From Arthrobacter sp. CAU 1506 (GTDB lineage Bacteria > Actinomycetota > Actinomycetes > Actinomycetales > Micrococcaceae), in the NCBI RefSeq assembly GCF_005047635.1, contig NZ_SUKC01000003.1:124001-188000 (forward strand): DNA of 64,000 bases. Reading direction: 5' to 3'. A program made the translations under genes and the position numbers. Each line of letters opens with the position of its first letter. The stretch's first letter is position 1. The notes beneath the pieces are model-generated. The model did not search any database, had not been told where the DNA came from, and saw only the letters and a list, made by a program, of their open reading frames with translations. This document shows, one piece after another, positions 44,564-53,186 of the stretch.

Positions 44564-46255
44564 GTGGCCCAAGAGTTTGCGGATGTGGTGCTGGTCAACG
44601 GCACGATTGAGACCCTCGATGCGGACGTGCCCCGCACCACGGCGATGGCGGTCTGCGGTGGCCTGATTCAAGCGATCGGGCAACGGGCCGAGGAACTGCG
44701 CGGGCCGGAGACCCTCACCGTGGACCTGGCGGGCGCCTTCGTCATGCCGGGCCTGATGGATGTCCACAACCACCACATGATCGCCGGTCAGATGGATCTG
44801 TTTGAACTGGACGCGCCGCCTACGCTTGACCTGGACGGCTTTCTGGCAGCAATTGCCTCCTATGCGGAGGGACTTGGACCGGACGAGTGGGTTGTCGGTG
44901 GTAGCTGGGGGTCCGGCTTGATGACCGAGATGAACTCGCCGGACGCGCTGGCACGGCTGGATGCGGCAACAAGTGGCCGTCCTGCCTTGCTCAAGGACGA
45001 TTCAAAGCACAACCGGTGGGCCAATTCCCGGGCCATGGAGCTGGCCGGGATTGGGGCCGCTACACCCGATCCCGATGGCGGGCAGATCCTGCGGGATGGG
45101 TCCGGAGCCGCCACCGGAGTACTGATCGAGGCCGGCGGTGTGCTAGTGGAGCAGACACTGGCCACATTGCAGCCGGTAAGCACCGGGCAGTTGGCCCAGG
45201 CTGCTGCGCGCGGCATCGAAATCCTGCATTCCTACGGTGTCACCGGGTTCCAAGACGCAGCGGCGTCGCTCCCGCTCATGCGTGCGCTCAAGCAACTGGA
45301 TGACGACGGCGAACTGCACGCCTGGGTCGTCACCTCCATGCAGGCGAATGATTTCATTTTCGGCACCCAGCCCTTGGGCGAAGGCATTATTGCCCACCGT
45401 GAAGAGACGCGGTCGCGCCACCACCGGCCGGACTTCATCAAGATCTTCCTCGACGGCGTTCCGCCGGCCGGCACGGCAGCTTTCATCGAGCCGTATCTGC
45501 CGGTGGCCGGCTTCCCGGAATGCCACTGCGGCGGCACCACCATGGATCCGGCGGAGTTGGAGGAATGGCTGATGAGTACAGCCTCGCGCGGAATTTCCGC
45601 CAAGATCCACTGCACCGGCGACGCCTCAGTCCGCCTGGTCCTGGACACCGTCGAGAAGGTGCGGGCTGCGGGTTACACCGAGCCGAAGTACCACATTGCG
45701 CATGGTCAGTTCGTGCATCCGGACGATATCGGACGCTTTGCCCGGCTGGACGTGACGGCCGATATTTCGCCATCGCTCTGGTTCCCCGGCGTGATCTCCG
45801 AGGCCATCGCTGCCGTGCTGCCCCCGGACCGCGCGTCGAAGATGCAGCCGAACAGAAGCCTGCTCGACGCAGGTGCCCGGATCGCCGGCGGTTCGGACTG
45901 GCCGGTCAGCGTCTCGCCGAACGCGTGGGAAGGCATTTACGGTCTGGTGACCCGGCAGGACCCCACCGGCCAATTCCCGGGAACGCTGTGGCCAGAGCAA
46001 GCCATCACTTTGTATGAGGCCGTCCGGACCTACACCACGGCCGGGGCCGACGCGATGGGCCTTGATGACGTCACCGGCTCGCTCGTCCCCGGGAAGTCCG
46101 CTGATTTCATCGTGCTCAGCAACAATCCCTACGACGTCCCCATCGAAGAAGTGCGCAACATCAGCGCCCGGCAGACCTGGTTTGCCGGACGCAAGGTCTA
46201 CGACGCCGCAGCAGCCGAAAGCGCTGCGACGGAGGTGGAAAAGGCCAACGCCTGA
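44564..46255 (+). CDS. YtcJ-like amidohydrolase (amidohydrolase 3 family)
   Basis: 563 residues. GLMDVHNHH near residue 64 supplies the first metal ligands (HxH), IHCTGDASVRLVLD and the later IAGGSDWPV the remaining His and Asp. The C-terminal GSLVPGKSADFIVLSNNP is standard for the family. It probably hydrolyses an amide or cyclic imide; no substrate can be assigned. The GTG at 44564 has GAGGAG at the right distance; a longer frame upstream has none. The MFS gene 98 bases downstream is likely cotranscribed and may import the substrate. Confidence 0.85.
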   Translation: MAQEFADVVLVNGTIETLDADVPRTTAMAVCGGLIQAIGQRAEELRGPETLTVDLAGAFVMPGLMDVHNHHMIAGQMDLFELDAPPTLDLDGFLAAIASYAEGLGPDEWVVGGSWGSGLMTEMNSPDALARLDAATSGRPALLKDDSKHNRWANSRAMELAGIGAATPDPDGGQILRDGSGAATGVLIEAGGVLVEQTLATLQPVSTGQLAQAAARGIEILHSYGVTGFQDAAASLPLMRALKQLDDDGELHAWVVTSMQANDFIFGTQPLGEGIIAHREETRSRHHRPDFIKIFLDGVPPAGTAAFIEPYLPVAGFPECHCGGTTMDPAELEEWLMSTASRGISAKIHCTGDASVRLVLDTVEKVRAAGYTEPKYHIAHGQFVHPDDIGRFARLDVTADISPSLWFPGVISEAIAAVLPPDRASKMQPNRSLLDAGARIAGGSDWPVSVSPNAWEGIYGLVTRQDPTGQFPGTLWPEQAITLYEAVRTYTTAGADAMGLDDVTGSLVPGKSADFIVLSNNPYDVPIEEVRNISARQTWFAGRKVYDAAAAESAATEVEKANA

Positions 46256-46353
46256 CCACTGCGTTTCGCCAAACCTCCGAATCACCCTGGTGGCTTCGGC
46301 TGGGCCTGCCGGCCGGAGCCACCGGACCTTTCCTCCAATCCGAAAGGACACTG

Positions 46354-47556
46354 ATGTCCGTTACGCTGACTTCCGCGCGGCCTGCCACCGGCACCGACCG
46401 CGGAATCTACACCTACATCGCCGTCTATAGTGCGGTCCTCTACATGGTGCTGCTGATCGCCCCGGTGATCGCCGGCAAGCTGATCGCACAGTACAGCCTG
46501 ACGCCCACTGAGCTGGGCATGCTGTTCTCGCTCGAATTGGGCGCGTTCAGCCTGGCCACGGTTCCGGCCTACCTCTGGCTGAATCGACTGAACCTCAGGA
46601 CGGTCACCTACGTGTGCACCGCTGTCGCGATTGCCGGAAACCTGGTTTCCGGCTTCCTGGACAGTTTCGCGCTTCTGGTACTGGTACGCGTGGTGACGTC
46701 CCTGGCGGCCGGATCCATTACGGTGATCATCCTGACGCTGAGTGGGAAAACGGCCAACCCCAGCCGCGGTTTCGGCGTCTTCGTGGTGTTCCAACTGCTG
46801 ATGGGCGCAGTCATCCTGTTCGCGTTCCCGGCGCTGTACGCCGATGCCGACGTTTCCGCCATCTACTGGACCATGGCCGCGCTCACGGCCTGCTGCCTGC
46901 CGGTGGTGCGGATGATCGACGGCGACCTGCTGCGCCGTCCCAGAGAGGCATCAAATGTCCTGGCCACAGCGGATGTCCCTGCAGCAGAGCAGAGCCCCGC
47001 GCCGGCGGCTTCCAGGGTTAAGTTCGTGATCGGCCTGGCCGCCGTGCTGCTGTTCTACATCGGCCTCAGCGGGGTGTGGTCCTTCATGGCACAGATTTCC
47101 GGCGGCGCCGGCATCGACCTGGCAACGTCCAGCCTGGTGCTGGCCATTGCCACCATTCCGGGCATCGCGGCACCGCTGGTGGCAACCTTCCTGGGCGACA
47201 GCCCGAAGCGCAAATGGTTCCTGCTGATCGGCTACCTGGCGCTGGGCGGCAGCGTGGCGCTGCTGTTCGGTGCACCCGGGCTCATTCGTTTCGCGCTCGC
47301 CGCCCTGGTCTTCAAGTTCGCCTGGACCTTCATCCTTCCGTACCTGCTCGCATCCCTGTCCGACATCGGCGGCAGCCACGTGATGAACTCCACCAACCTG
47401 ATGATCGGTACCGGCTTCGCCATCGGGCCGGTGGTCAGCGGCATGCTGATCGAGTCCGCCGGCGGCGGGTTCGGCGGGATGCTGCTGCTGGCAGTCGTCG
47501 CGGTGCTGGTCTCGATGGGATGCGCCATGGCCATCCAGCGCCCGGCCCGCGCCTGA
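46354..47556 (+). CDS. Major facilitator superfamily transporter
   Basis: 400 residues with about twelve hydrophobic spans in two halves joined by a hydrophilic loop around residues 190-220. The family loop between spans 2 and 3 is weak (LWLNRLNLRT). AAAGGA precedes the ATG. Its context with a YtcJ-like amidohydrolase points to uptake of an amide or export of a product; the substrate is unknown. A strong terminator follows. Confidence 0.85.
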   Translation: MSVTLTSARPATGTDRGIYTYIAVYSAVLYMVLLIAPVIAGKLIAQYSLTPTELGMLFSLELGAFSLATVPAYLWLNRLNLRTVTYVCTAVAIAGNLVSGFLDSFALLVLVRVVTSLAAGSITVIILTLSGKTANPSRGFGVFVVFQLLMGAVILFAFPALYADADVSAIYWTMAALTACCLPVVRMIDGDLLRRPREASNVLATADVPAAEQSPAPAASRVKFVIGLAAVLLFYIGLSGVWSFMAQISGGAGIDLATSSLVLAIATIPGIAAPLVATFLGDSPKRKWFLLIGYLALGGSVALLFGAPGLIRFALAALVFKFAWTFILPYLLASLSDIGGSHVMNSTNLMIGTGFAIGPVVSGMLIESAGGGFGGMLLLAVVAVLVSMGCAMAIQRPARA

Positions 47557-47570
47557 CCCAACACGCCGCG

Positions 47571-47607
47571 ACAACTCGCTGCCGGCAGCGTGCCGGCGGC
47601 GAGTTGT
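47571..47607. terminator. Bidirectional terminator between MFS and fadB-like genes
   Basis: A 17-pair stem with a three-base loop: ACAACTCGC at 47571-47579 pairs with GCGAGTTGT at 47599-47607, and TGCCGGCA with TGCCGGCG inside (one G-T pair). It lies between convergent genes. Confidence 0.8.
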
Positions 47608-47704
47608 GGCGTCTCCCGGCTGCCCGCCGTCGTCGTCCTCTGCGAAAGGACGACGACGGCGGCGCAGCGGCAGACAGTCCCGCCAGTTGCCCTACTGACG
47701 TCTC

Positions 47705-49831
47705 CTACCGGTCAGCGTGGAACTTGCGGCCGTTGACCCGTTCGGAGGCTCCGACGCGGTCCAGATAGGGGGTGATGCCGCCCAGATGCAGCGGCCAGCC
47801 GGCGCCCATGATCATGCACAGGTCAATGTCCTCGGGTGCGGTGACCACGCCTTCGTCGAGCATGAGGCCGATTTCCTCGGCGAGGGCGTCCTGGGTGCGG
47901 CGGAGCAGTTGCTCGGCGGTGCTGGGGGAGTCGCCGAATTCCAGCAGCGCCAGCGTGGCTTCGGGGATGGCCTGCCGGCCGTCCTCGTCAGTGGTCCACA
48001 GGGACTTGATGCCGTGGTCGATGAGCCGCTGCTGGTTGGCGGAGACGCGGAAGCGTTCGCCGAACGCGGCGTGCAGGGACTCGGTGACGTGCTGGGCCAC
48101 CGGGATGCCGACCATGGCCAGCAGGGTGAACGGCGTCATCGGCAGGCCCATCGGCTTGAGGGCGGTGTCGGCCACTTGGGCGGGGGTGCCTTCGTCGAAG
48201 GCGTTCGCCACTTCGCCCATCAGCCTCAGCAGGACGCGGTTGACCACGAAGGCTGCGGCATCCTGGACCAGCACGGTGGTCTTCTTCAGCGCCTTGCCGA
48301 GCACGAAGGCGGTGGAGAGGACCGCGTCGCTGGTCTTCGGTGCCCGCACGATTTCCAGCAGCGGCATGACGGCCACCGGGTTGAAGAAGTGGAAGCCGAC
48401 CACGCGTTCGGGGTGCAGCAGGTCCGCTGCCATCTCGGTGACGGAGAGCGAGGAGGTGTTGGTGGCCAGGATGCAGTCCTCGGAGACCACGGCCTCCACT
48501 TCGGCGAAGACCTGCTTCTTCACTGACAGTTCCTCGAACACGGCCTCGATCACGAAGTCGGCGTCCGCGAAGGCTTCCTTGGAGGCCGAACCGGTGACCA
48601 GGGCCTTGGTGCGGTTGGCGGCATCGGCCGAGATGCGGTGTTTGGCCAGCAGCTTGTCCACTTCGGCGTGGACGTAGCCCACGCCTTTGTCCACCCGGGC
48701 CTGGTCGATGTCCGTCATGACCACCGGCACCTTCAGCTGGCGGGCGAACAGCAGGGCCAGCTGGCTGGCCATCAGGCCGGCGCCGACCACGCCCACCTTG
48801 GTGACCGGCCGGGCCAGCTGCGGGTCCGGCGCGCCGGCCGGACGCTTGGAGCGCTTCTGCACCAGCTCCAGGAACGCGTACACGGTGTCCCGGAACTGCG
48901 GGGTCTGCATCAGTTCGGCGAGCGCCTCCACTTCCAGGTCGGCGGACTGCTGCTGGCTTTTGCCGCGGCCGGCTTCCATCACGTCCAGCACTTTGGCCGG
49001 TGCGGGCGCGGCGTTGGCGGTCTTGGCGTCGATGAAGGCGCGGCCGGCGGCGATGGCCTGGTCCCAGTCGGCTTCGGTTGCGGTGGAGTGCTCCGCGCGG
49101 CGAACGGCCAGCTGACGGCGGGCGTCGTCGTCGGCCAGGATTTGTGCGGCCCAGGCCAGCGACTGTTCGAGGAAGTCCGCCGGTTCGAACAGCGCGTCGG
49201 CGATGCCCAGCTGGTGGGCGGCCCGGCCGTTGAGCATCTTGTTGTTGCTCAGCGGGTTCTCGATCATTACCTTGACCGCGTTGGCCGGGCCGATCAGCCG
49301 CGGCAGCCGGTACACGCCGCCCCAGCCGGGGATCAGGCCCAGGAAGGCTTCCGGCAGCGAGATGCCGTTGGCGCCGGCGGAGACCGTGCGGTAATCGGCG
49401 GCCAGCGCGATCTCCAGCCCGCCGCCCATCGCCGCGCCGTTAATGAACGCGAACGTCGGCACGCCCATGGCCGCGAGCGTGGCATAGGCGTCATGGCCCA
49501 GCCGCGCCATGGCCCGTCCGTCTTCCGGATCGGTCAGCTTTCCTACCGAGCTCAAATCCGCGCCGGCCACCAAGTAGTAGGGCTTGCCGGTGACGGCGAC
49601 CGCGGAAATCTCGCCCGCCGCCGCCCGGGCCTTGAGCCGTTCGAGTGCCGTGCCCAGTTCCACCAAGGTGTTAGGTCCGAGCGTGGTGGGCTTGCGGTGG
49701 TCCAGGTCGTTGTCCAAGGTCAGCAGGGCCACGGTCCCGGCCCCCGGCAGCTCCACATCCCGGACGTAGGAGTGGGTAACGGTCTCGTCCGGGAACTTGG
49801 CGGCCAAGGCGGTGAAGTCTGCGGCGGTCAT
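47705..49831 (-). CDS. Multifunctional enoyl-CoA hydratase/3-hydroxyacyl-CoA dehydrogenase (FadB/FadJ-like)
   Basis: 708 residues. The N-terminal crotonase domain (about 1-320) has the oxyanion segment GAAMGGGLEIALAADYR and the catalytic-Glu region PEAFLGLIPGWGG. The C-terminal 3-hydroxyacyl-CoA dehydrogenase (about 340-700) has the NAD loop GVVGAGLMAS and FHFFNPVAVMPLLEIV with the catalytic His. It runs two steps of fatty-acid beta-oxidation. Its ATG overlaps the thiolase stop by four bases, so the two subunits are coupled and probably form the trifunctional complex. Confidence 0.93.
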   Translation of the reverse strand: MTAADFTALAAKFPDETVTHSYVRDVELPGAGTVALLTLDNDLDHRKPTTLGPNTLVELGTALERLKARAAAGEISAVAVTGKPYYLVAGADLSSVGKLTDPEDGRAMARLGHDAYATLAAMGVPTFAFINGAAMGGGLEIALAADYRTVSAGANGISLPEAFLGLIPGWGGVYRLPRLIGPANAVKVMIENPLSNNKMLNGRAAHQLGIADALFEPADFLEQSLAWAAQILADDDARRQLAVRRAEHSTATEADWDQAIAAGRAFIDAKTANAAPAPAKVLDVMEAGRGKSQQQSADLEVEALAELMQTPQFRDTVYAFLELVQKRSKRPAGAPDPQLARPVTKVGVVGAGLMASQLALLFARQLKVPVVMTDIDQARVDKGVGYVHAEVDKLLAKHRISADAANRTKALVTGSASKEAFADADFVIEAVFEELSVKKQVFAEVEAVVSEDCILATNTSSLSVTEMAADLLHPERVVGFHFFNPVAVMPLLEIVRAPKTSDAVLSTAFVLGKALKKTTVLVQDAAAFVVNRVLLRLMGEVANAFDEGTPAQVADTALKPMGLPMTPFTLLAMVGIPVAQHVTESLHAAFGERFRVSANQQRLIDHGIKSLWTTDEDGRQAIPEATLALLEFGDSPSTAEQLLRRTQDALAEEIGLMLDEGVVTAPEDIDLCMIMGAGWPLHLGGITPYLDRVGASERVNGRKFHADR

Positions 49832-51108
49832 GCGTGGTCGTCCTCTCCTGCGGATACGGCAGCGCTTGCGGCAGCAGTGTGCTGGCTGCGGCCCGAATAG
49901 TCCTGATGGTGCGGGTTTTCCCAGATCACAGTCCCGCCCATGCCCAGCCCGATGCACATGGTGGTCAGCCCGTAGCGGACCGACGGATCGTCTTCGAACT
50001 GGCGGGCCAGTTGGGTCATCAGCCGCACCCCGGAGGCGGCCAATGGATGCCCGACGGGGATGGCCCCACCATAGCGGTTAACCCGCGGATCGTCGTCGGC
50101 AATGTTGTAGTGGTCCAAGAAGGAGAGGACCTGGACCGCGAAGGCCTCGTTGATCTCGAACAAACCGATGTCCGCGATGTCCAGGCCGGCCATTTTCAGC
50201 GCCTTCTCCGTGGCAGGGACCGGCCCAATGCCCATCACTTCGGGCTCCACCCCAGCGAAGGCGTAGGAGACCAGGCGCATCTTCACGGGCAGGCCCAGCT
50301 CTGCAGCGGCGTCGGCGGAGGCGAGCAGCGAAGCAGTGGCTCCGTCGTTCAGTCCCGCGGCATTGCCGGCGGTGACGCGGCCGTGCGGACGGAAGGGAGT
50401 GCGGAGACCAGCCAGGTCCTCACGCGTGGTGCCCGGACGCGGCGGTTCGTCGGCGCTGTGCAGCGACCACCCCTCGCCTGGCTTGCGGCCGGCGACCGGC
50501 ACCAGATCCGGCTGGATCTTGCCGTCCTGGTAGGCAGCTGCGAGCTTCGCCTGGCTGGCGGCGGCGTAGGCGTCCGCGCGTTCCTTGGTGATGTCGGGAA
50601 AACGGTCGTGCAGGTTCTCCGCGGTGTTGCCCATATTCAGCGCGGCGGGGTCCACCAACCGCTCGCTGGCAAACCGCGGATTCGGGTCCACGCCCTGGCC
50701 CATCGGATGGTTGCCCATGTGTTCGACGCCGCCGGCCACCACCACGTCGTACGCGCCGAACGCGATGCCGCCTGCCGTCGTCGTCACCGCAGTCATGGCA
50801 CCGGCGCACATCCTGTCGATCGCGAAGCCGGGCACCGAGCGGGGCAGCCCGGCCAGCAACGCCGCGGTGCGCCCAAGGGTCAGGCCTTGGTCGCCGGTCT
50901 GGGTGGTGGCGGCGATGGCCACGTCGTCGATGCGTTCGGGCGGCAGCGACGGGTTGCGGCGCAGCAGTTCGCGGACGCATTTGACCACCAGGTCGTCCGC
51001 CCGGGTGCCGGCATGAATGCCCTTCTCACCCGCTTTGCCGAACGGGGTGCGCACGCCGTCGACGAAGACGACATCACGCAGGGCACGGGGCGCGGATGCT
51101 GGGCTCAC
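49828..51108 (-). CDS. Acetyl-CoA C-acyltransferase (thiolase, FadA-like)
   Basis: 426 residues. The acylated Cys is in IDRMCAGAMTAV (near residue 90), the His in GHPLAASGVR and the second Cys in TMCIGLGMGGT. It performs the last, thiolytic step of beta-oxidation. The GTG at 51108 has GGAGG upstream and gives the normal family start (LRDVVFVDGVRTPFGK). A C-terminal tail of about 25 residues after the last strand is rich in Ser and Ala. A near-perfect palindrome lies 39 bases upstream. Confidence 0.93.
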   Translation of the reverse strand: MSPASAPRALRDVVFVDGVRTPFGKAGEKGIHAGTRADDLVVKCVRELLRRNPSLPPERIDDVAIAATTQTGDQGLTLGRTAALLAGLPRSVPGFAIDRMCAGAMTAVTTTAGGIAFGAYDVVVAGGVEHMGNHPMGQGVDPNPRFASERLVDPAALNMGNTAENLHDRFPDITKERADAYAAASQAKLAAAYQDGKIQPDLVPVAGRKPGEGWSLHSADEPPRPGTTREDLAGLRTPFRPHGRVTAGNAAGLNDGATASLLASADAAAELGLPVKMRLVSYAFAGVEPEVMGIGPVPATEKALKMAGLDIADIGLFEINEAFAVQVLSFLDHYNIADDDPRVNRYGGAIPVGHPLAASGVRLMTQLARQFEDDPSVRYGLTTMCIGLGMGGTVIWENPHHQDYSGRSQHTAAASAAVSAGEDDHA

Positions 51109-51146
51109 CTGGAACCTCCATGAGATGCGGGACACAGTACCAGCCA

Positions 51147-51168
51147 CATGTTACCCGTGGGTAACATG
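51147..51168. promoter_or_regulatory. 22-base palindrome, candidate operator of the fadA-fadB operon
   Basis: Arms CATGTTACCC and GGGTAACATG are perfect ten-base inverted repeats separated by two bases. The site begins 39 bases upstream of the thiolase GTG, so it should overlap the promoter. The form fits a TetR- or GntR-type fatty-acid regulator; none is encoded nearby. Confidence 0.65.
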
Positions 51169-51212
51169 CCCAGCAAGCGGCACCTGGCCGCAGCGCTGTG
51201 AGGTGCCGCGTA

Positions 51213-51218
51213 TAGGCT
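51213..51218 (+). promoter_or_regulatory. -10 box (TAGGCT) for leaderless EamA transcript
   Basis: TAGGCT ends seven bases before the GTG at 51226. Confidence 0.45.
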
Positions 51219-51225
51219 GGCCCTA

Positions 51226-52260
51226 GTGGCAACCCGGCGAGGAGCAATGGACCTACAGCAGCCGCACCGGCAGGTACGGGCGCATCCCGGCGCGGTCTCC
51301 GGTGCGCTCCTGGTGCTGGCGGCCTCCGTGCTCTGGGGAACCACCGGTACGGCCGCCACCTTTGCGCCCGACGCCGGGCCGCTGGCCATCGGCGCCGTGG
51401 CGATGGGCGTGGGCGGGCTGCTCCAAGCGCTGACTGCGCTGCGCCCCATGGGCCGCGCCCGTCTGCAGCTCCAAGGGAAATGGAAACTGGTGCTGCTGGG
51501 GGCGATGGCTGTGGCGGTGTACCCGCTGGCCTTCTACAGTTCGATGCATCTGGCCGGCGTGGCCGTGGGCACGGTGGTGAGCATCGGCTCGGCACCGCTG
51601 GCTTCTGCCCTGATTGAGCGTGCCTTCGACCGGCATCGGTTGAGTATGCGTTGGGGCGGTGCCGCGCTGCTGGGACTTTCCGGCACCGCGCTGCTCTGCT
51701 TCGCCGCTGCGCGAAGCGGCGGCCATTCCGCCGCCGGTGCCGGAGACCCGGGAGGGGGCGGCACGCTGGCCGGGATCGGCCTGGGCCTGGTGGCCGGACT
51801 GACGTATGCCCTCTATTCCTGGGCTGCCCACCGCATCATCGGCGGCGGCGTGCCGGCCCGTGCCGCCATGGGGGCGATGTTCGGGGTCGGCGGGCTGCTG
51901 CTGATGCCGGTGCTGCTGGCCACCGGGGCTCCGCTGCTGGCGTCCTGGAGCAACGCCGCCGTGGGGGGCTACATGGCCTTGGTGCCGATGTTCGCAGGCT
52001 ACGTGCTGTTCGGCCTTGGCCTCGCACGGGTGCGCGCAAGCACCGCCACCACGCTGTCCCTCGCCGAGCCGGTGGTGGCCGCCGTGCTGGCGGTGCTGGT
52101 GGTGGGCGAACGCCTGCCCCTGCAGGGCTGGAGCGGTATCCTTCTGGTCATCGCCAGCTTGGCAGTCCTGACCATGCCCGGACGCCGACGGCGGGTGACA
52201 GCGGGTGGTCGAGTGCCGGTGGCTGCGCCGGGCGGCGGCGAGCCTGGGGGGTGCAGCTAA
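51226..52260 (+). CDS. EamA-family (DMT) transporter
   Basis: 344 residues with about ten membrane spans in two EamA repeats (about 28-155 and 175-300). LWGTTGTAATFAP opens repeat 1 and STATTLSLAEPVVAAVLAVLVVGERL closes repeat 2 (both family signatures; read in pieces). DMT proteins usually export amino acids or metabolites. The GTG at 51226 is favoured because a TAGGCT box stands seven bases before it; an ATG at 51247 has a badly spaced GGAG. It overlaps the convergent LysR gene by four bases. Confidence 0.85.
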   Translation: MATRRGAMDLQQPHRQVRAHPGAVSGALLVLAASVLWGTTGTAATFAPDAGPLAIGAVAMGVGGLLQALTALRPMGRARLQLQGKWKLVLLGAMAVAVYPLAFYSSMHLAGVAVGTVVSIGSAPLASALIERAFDRHRLSMRWGGAALLGLSGTALLCFAAARSGGHSAAGAGDPGGGGTLAGIGLGLVAGLTYALYSWAAHRIIGGGVPARAAMGAMFGVGGLLLMPVLLATGAPLLASWSNAAVGGYMALVPMFAGYVLFGLGLARVRASTATTLSLAEPVVAAVLAVLVVGERLPLQGWSGILLVIASLAVLTMPGRRRRVTAGGRVPVAAPGGGEPGGCS

Positions 52261-53117
52261 GCGGTCGCGTAGAGCCGGGTGACGGCATCCACCAGGTCCT
52301 CCAGCCCGTTGGGCCGGTCATCCCGCCGCCAGGCGAGCCTGACGGCGATGCGGGGACCGTCTTTGATGGGCCGGTAGGACACGCCGGGGCGGACATGGTG
52401 GTGGGCGGTGGCCTCGGCGGTAGTGCCCACGCCGCGCCCGGCGGCAATCGCGTCGAGCCAGTTGTCGACGTCGGTGGATTCCAGAAACCGGGGCGGATGG
52501 TCGGCGCCGGTCCAGAGCTCGCCGCTGGTCGTCCCGACCCGCGGATCGATGATCACGGTGCGGTCGGCTATCTCGGCCATGCTCAGCTGGCGTCGTCGCG
52601 ACCAGTGCGGGTCGTCGGAAGCAAAGGCAACCAGCCGGCGTTCCAGTCCCACCACGAGGGAGTCGAAGCGCTTCTCATCGGCCGGCCGCCGGACGATCGC
52701 CACATCGCACAGTCCTTCGGCCAGGCCTGCGGTCGGTGAGTTGTGCCGGACCAGGTCCAAGTCGATGGAATCGTGCTGCTTGGCCCAATCCCGTTGCAGG
52801 CGCGTGGTGTGCCGCCCGAGGGCCGCCCAGGCATATCCCAGCCGGAGGATTCTGTGGCGGGAGGTGAGGAACTCGCTGAACCGGTCGGCCTCGGACAGTA
52901 CCCGGCGTGCCTGCGGCAGGAGTTGTTGTCCGGTGCTTGTCAGCTCGCAACCGCGTGGCACGCGCCGCAGCAGCCTGTCCCCGGCGGTCTTCTCCAGGGC
53001 CGCGATGGTGCGCGAGACAGCCGCCTGCGAGACATGCAACTGCGCCGCTGCCTCGGTAAACGATCCCGCTTCGGCGGCGGTCAGGAAAAATCGCAGTTCC
53101 CGCAGGCTCCATTCCAT
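52257..53117 (-). CDS. LysR-family transcriptional regulator
   Basis: 286 residues. The N-terminal winged HTH (about 3-60) has FFLTAAEAGSFTEAAAQL and SQAAVSRTIAALE; the effector domain follows from about residue 88. It is divergent from the second EamA gene with 69 bases between, where a candidate LysR box lies, and convergent with the first. It therefore probably controls the exporter at 53187 and possibly both. TACGCT six bases before the ATG suggests a leaderless transcript. Confidence 0.88.
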   Translation of the reverse strand: MEWSLRELRFFLTAAEAGSFTEAAAQLHVSQAAVSRTIAALEKTAGDRLLRRVPRGCELTSTGQQLLPQARRVLSEADRFSEFLTSRHRILRLGYAWAALGRHTTRLQRDWAKQHDSIDLDLVRHNSPTAGLAEGLCDVAIVRRPADEKRFDSLVVGLERRLVAFASDDPHWSRRRQLSMAEIADRTVIIDPRVGTTSGELWTGADHPPRFLESTDVDNWLDAIAAGRGVGTTAEATAHHHVRPGVSYRPIKDGPRIAVRLAWRRDDRPNGLEDLVDAVTRLYATA

Positions 53118-53123
53118 AACCCA

Positions 53124-53129
53124 AGCGTA
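53124..53129 (-). promoter_or_regulatory. -10 box (TACGCT) for leaderless LysR transcript
   Basis: TACGCT on the minus strand, six bases before the ATG at 53117. Confidence 0.4.
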
Positions 53130-53144
53130 TGGCTGCGACAAAAC

Positions 53145-53163
53145 ATGCACTAGGTTGATGCAT
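53145..53163. promoter_or_regulatory. Candidate LysR-type box between LysR and EamA genes
   Basis: ATGCA and TGCAT flank nine bases, giving a 19-base imperfect dyad in the 69-base divergent gap. Its position just upstream of the EamA -10 box suits a LysR activation or autorepression site. Confidence 0.45.
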
Positions 53164-53174
53164 TGGCGGGAGCT

Positions 53175-53180
53175 TACCGT
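53175..53180 (+). promoter_or_regulatory. -10 box (TACCGT) for leaderless EamA transcript
   Basis: TACCGT lies six bases before the ATG at 53187. Confidence 0.4.
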
Positions 53181-53186
53181 GGCCGC

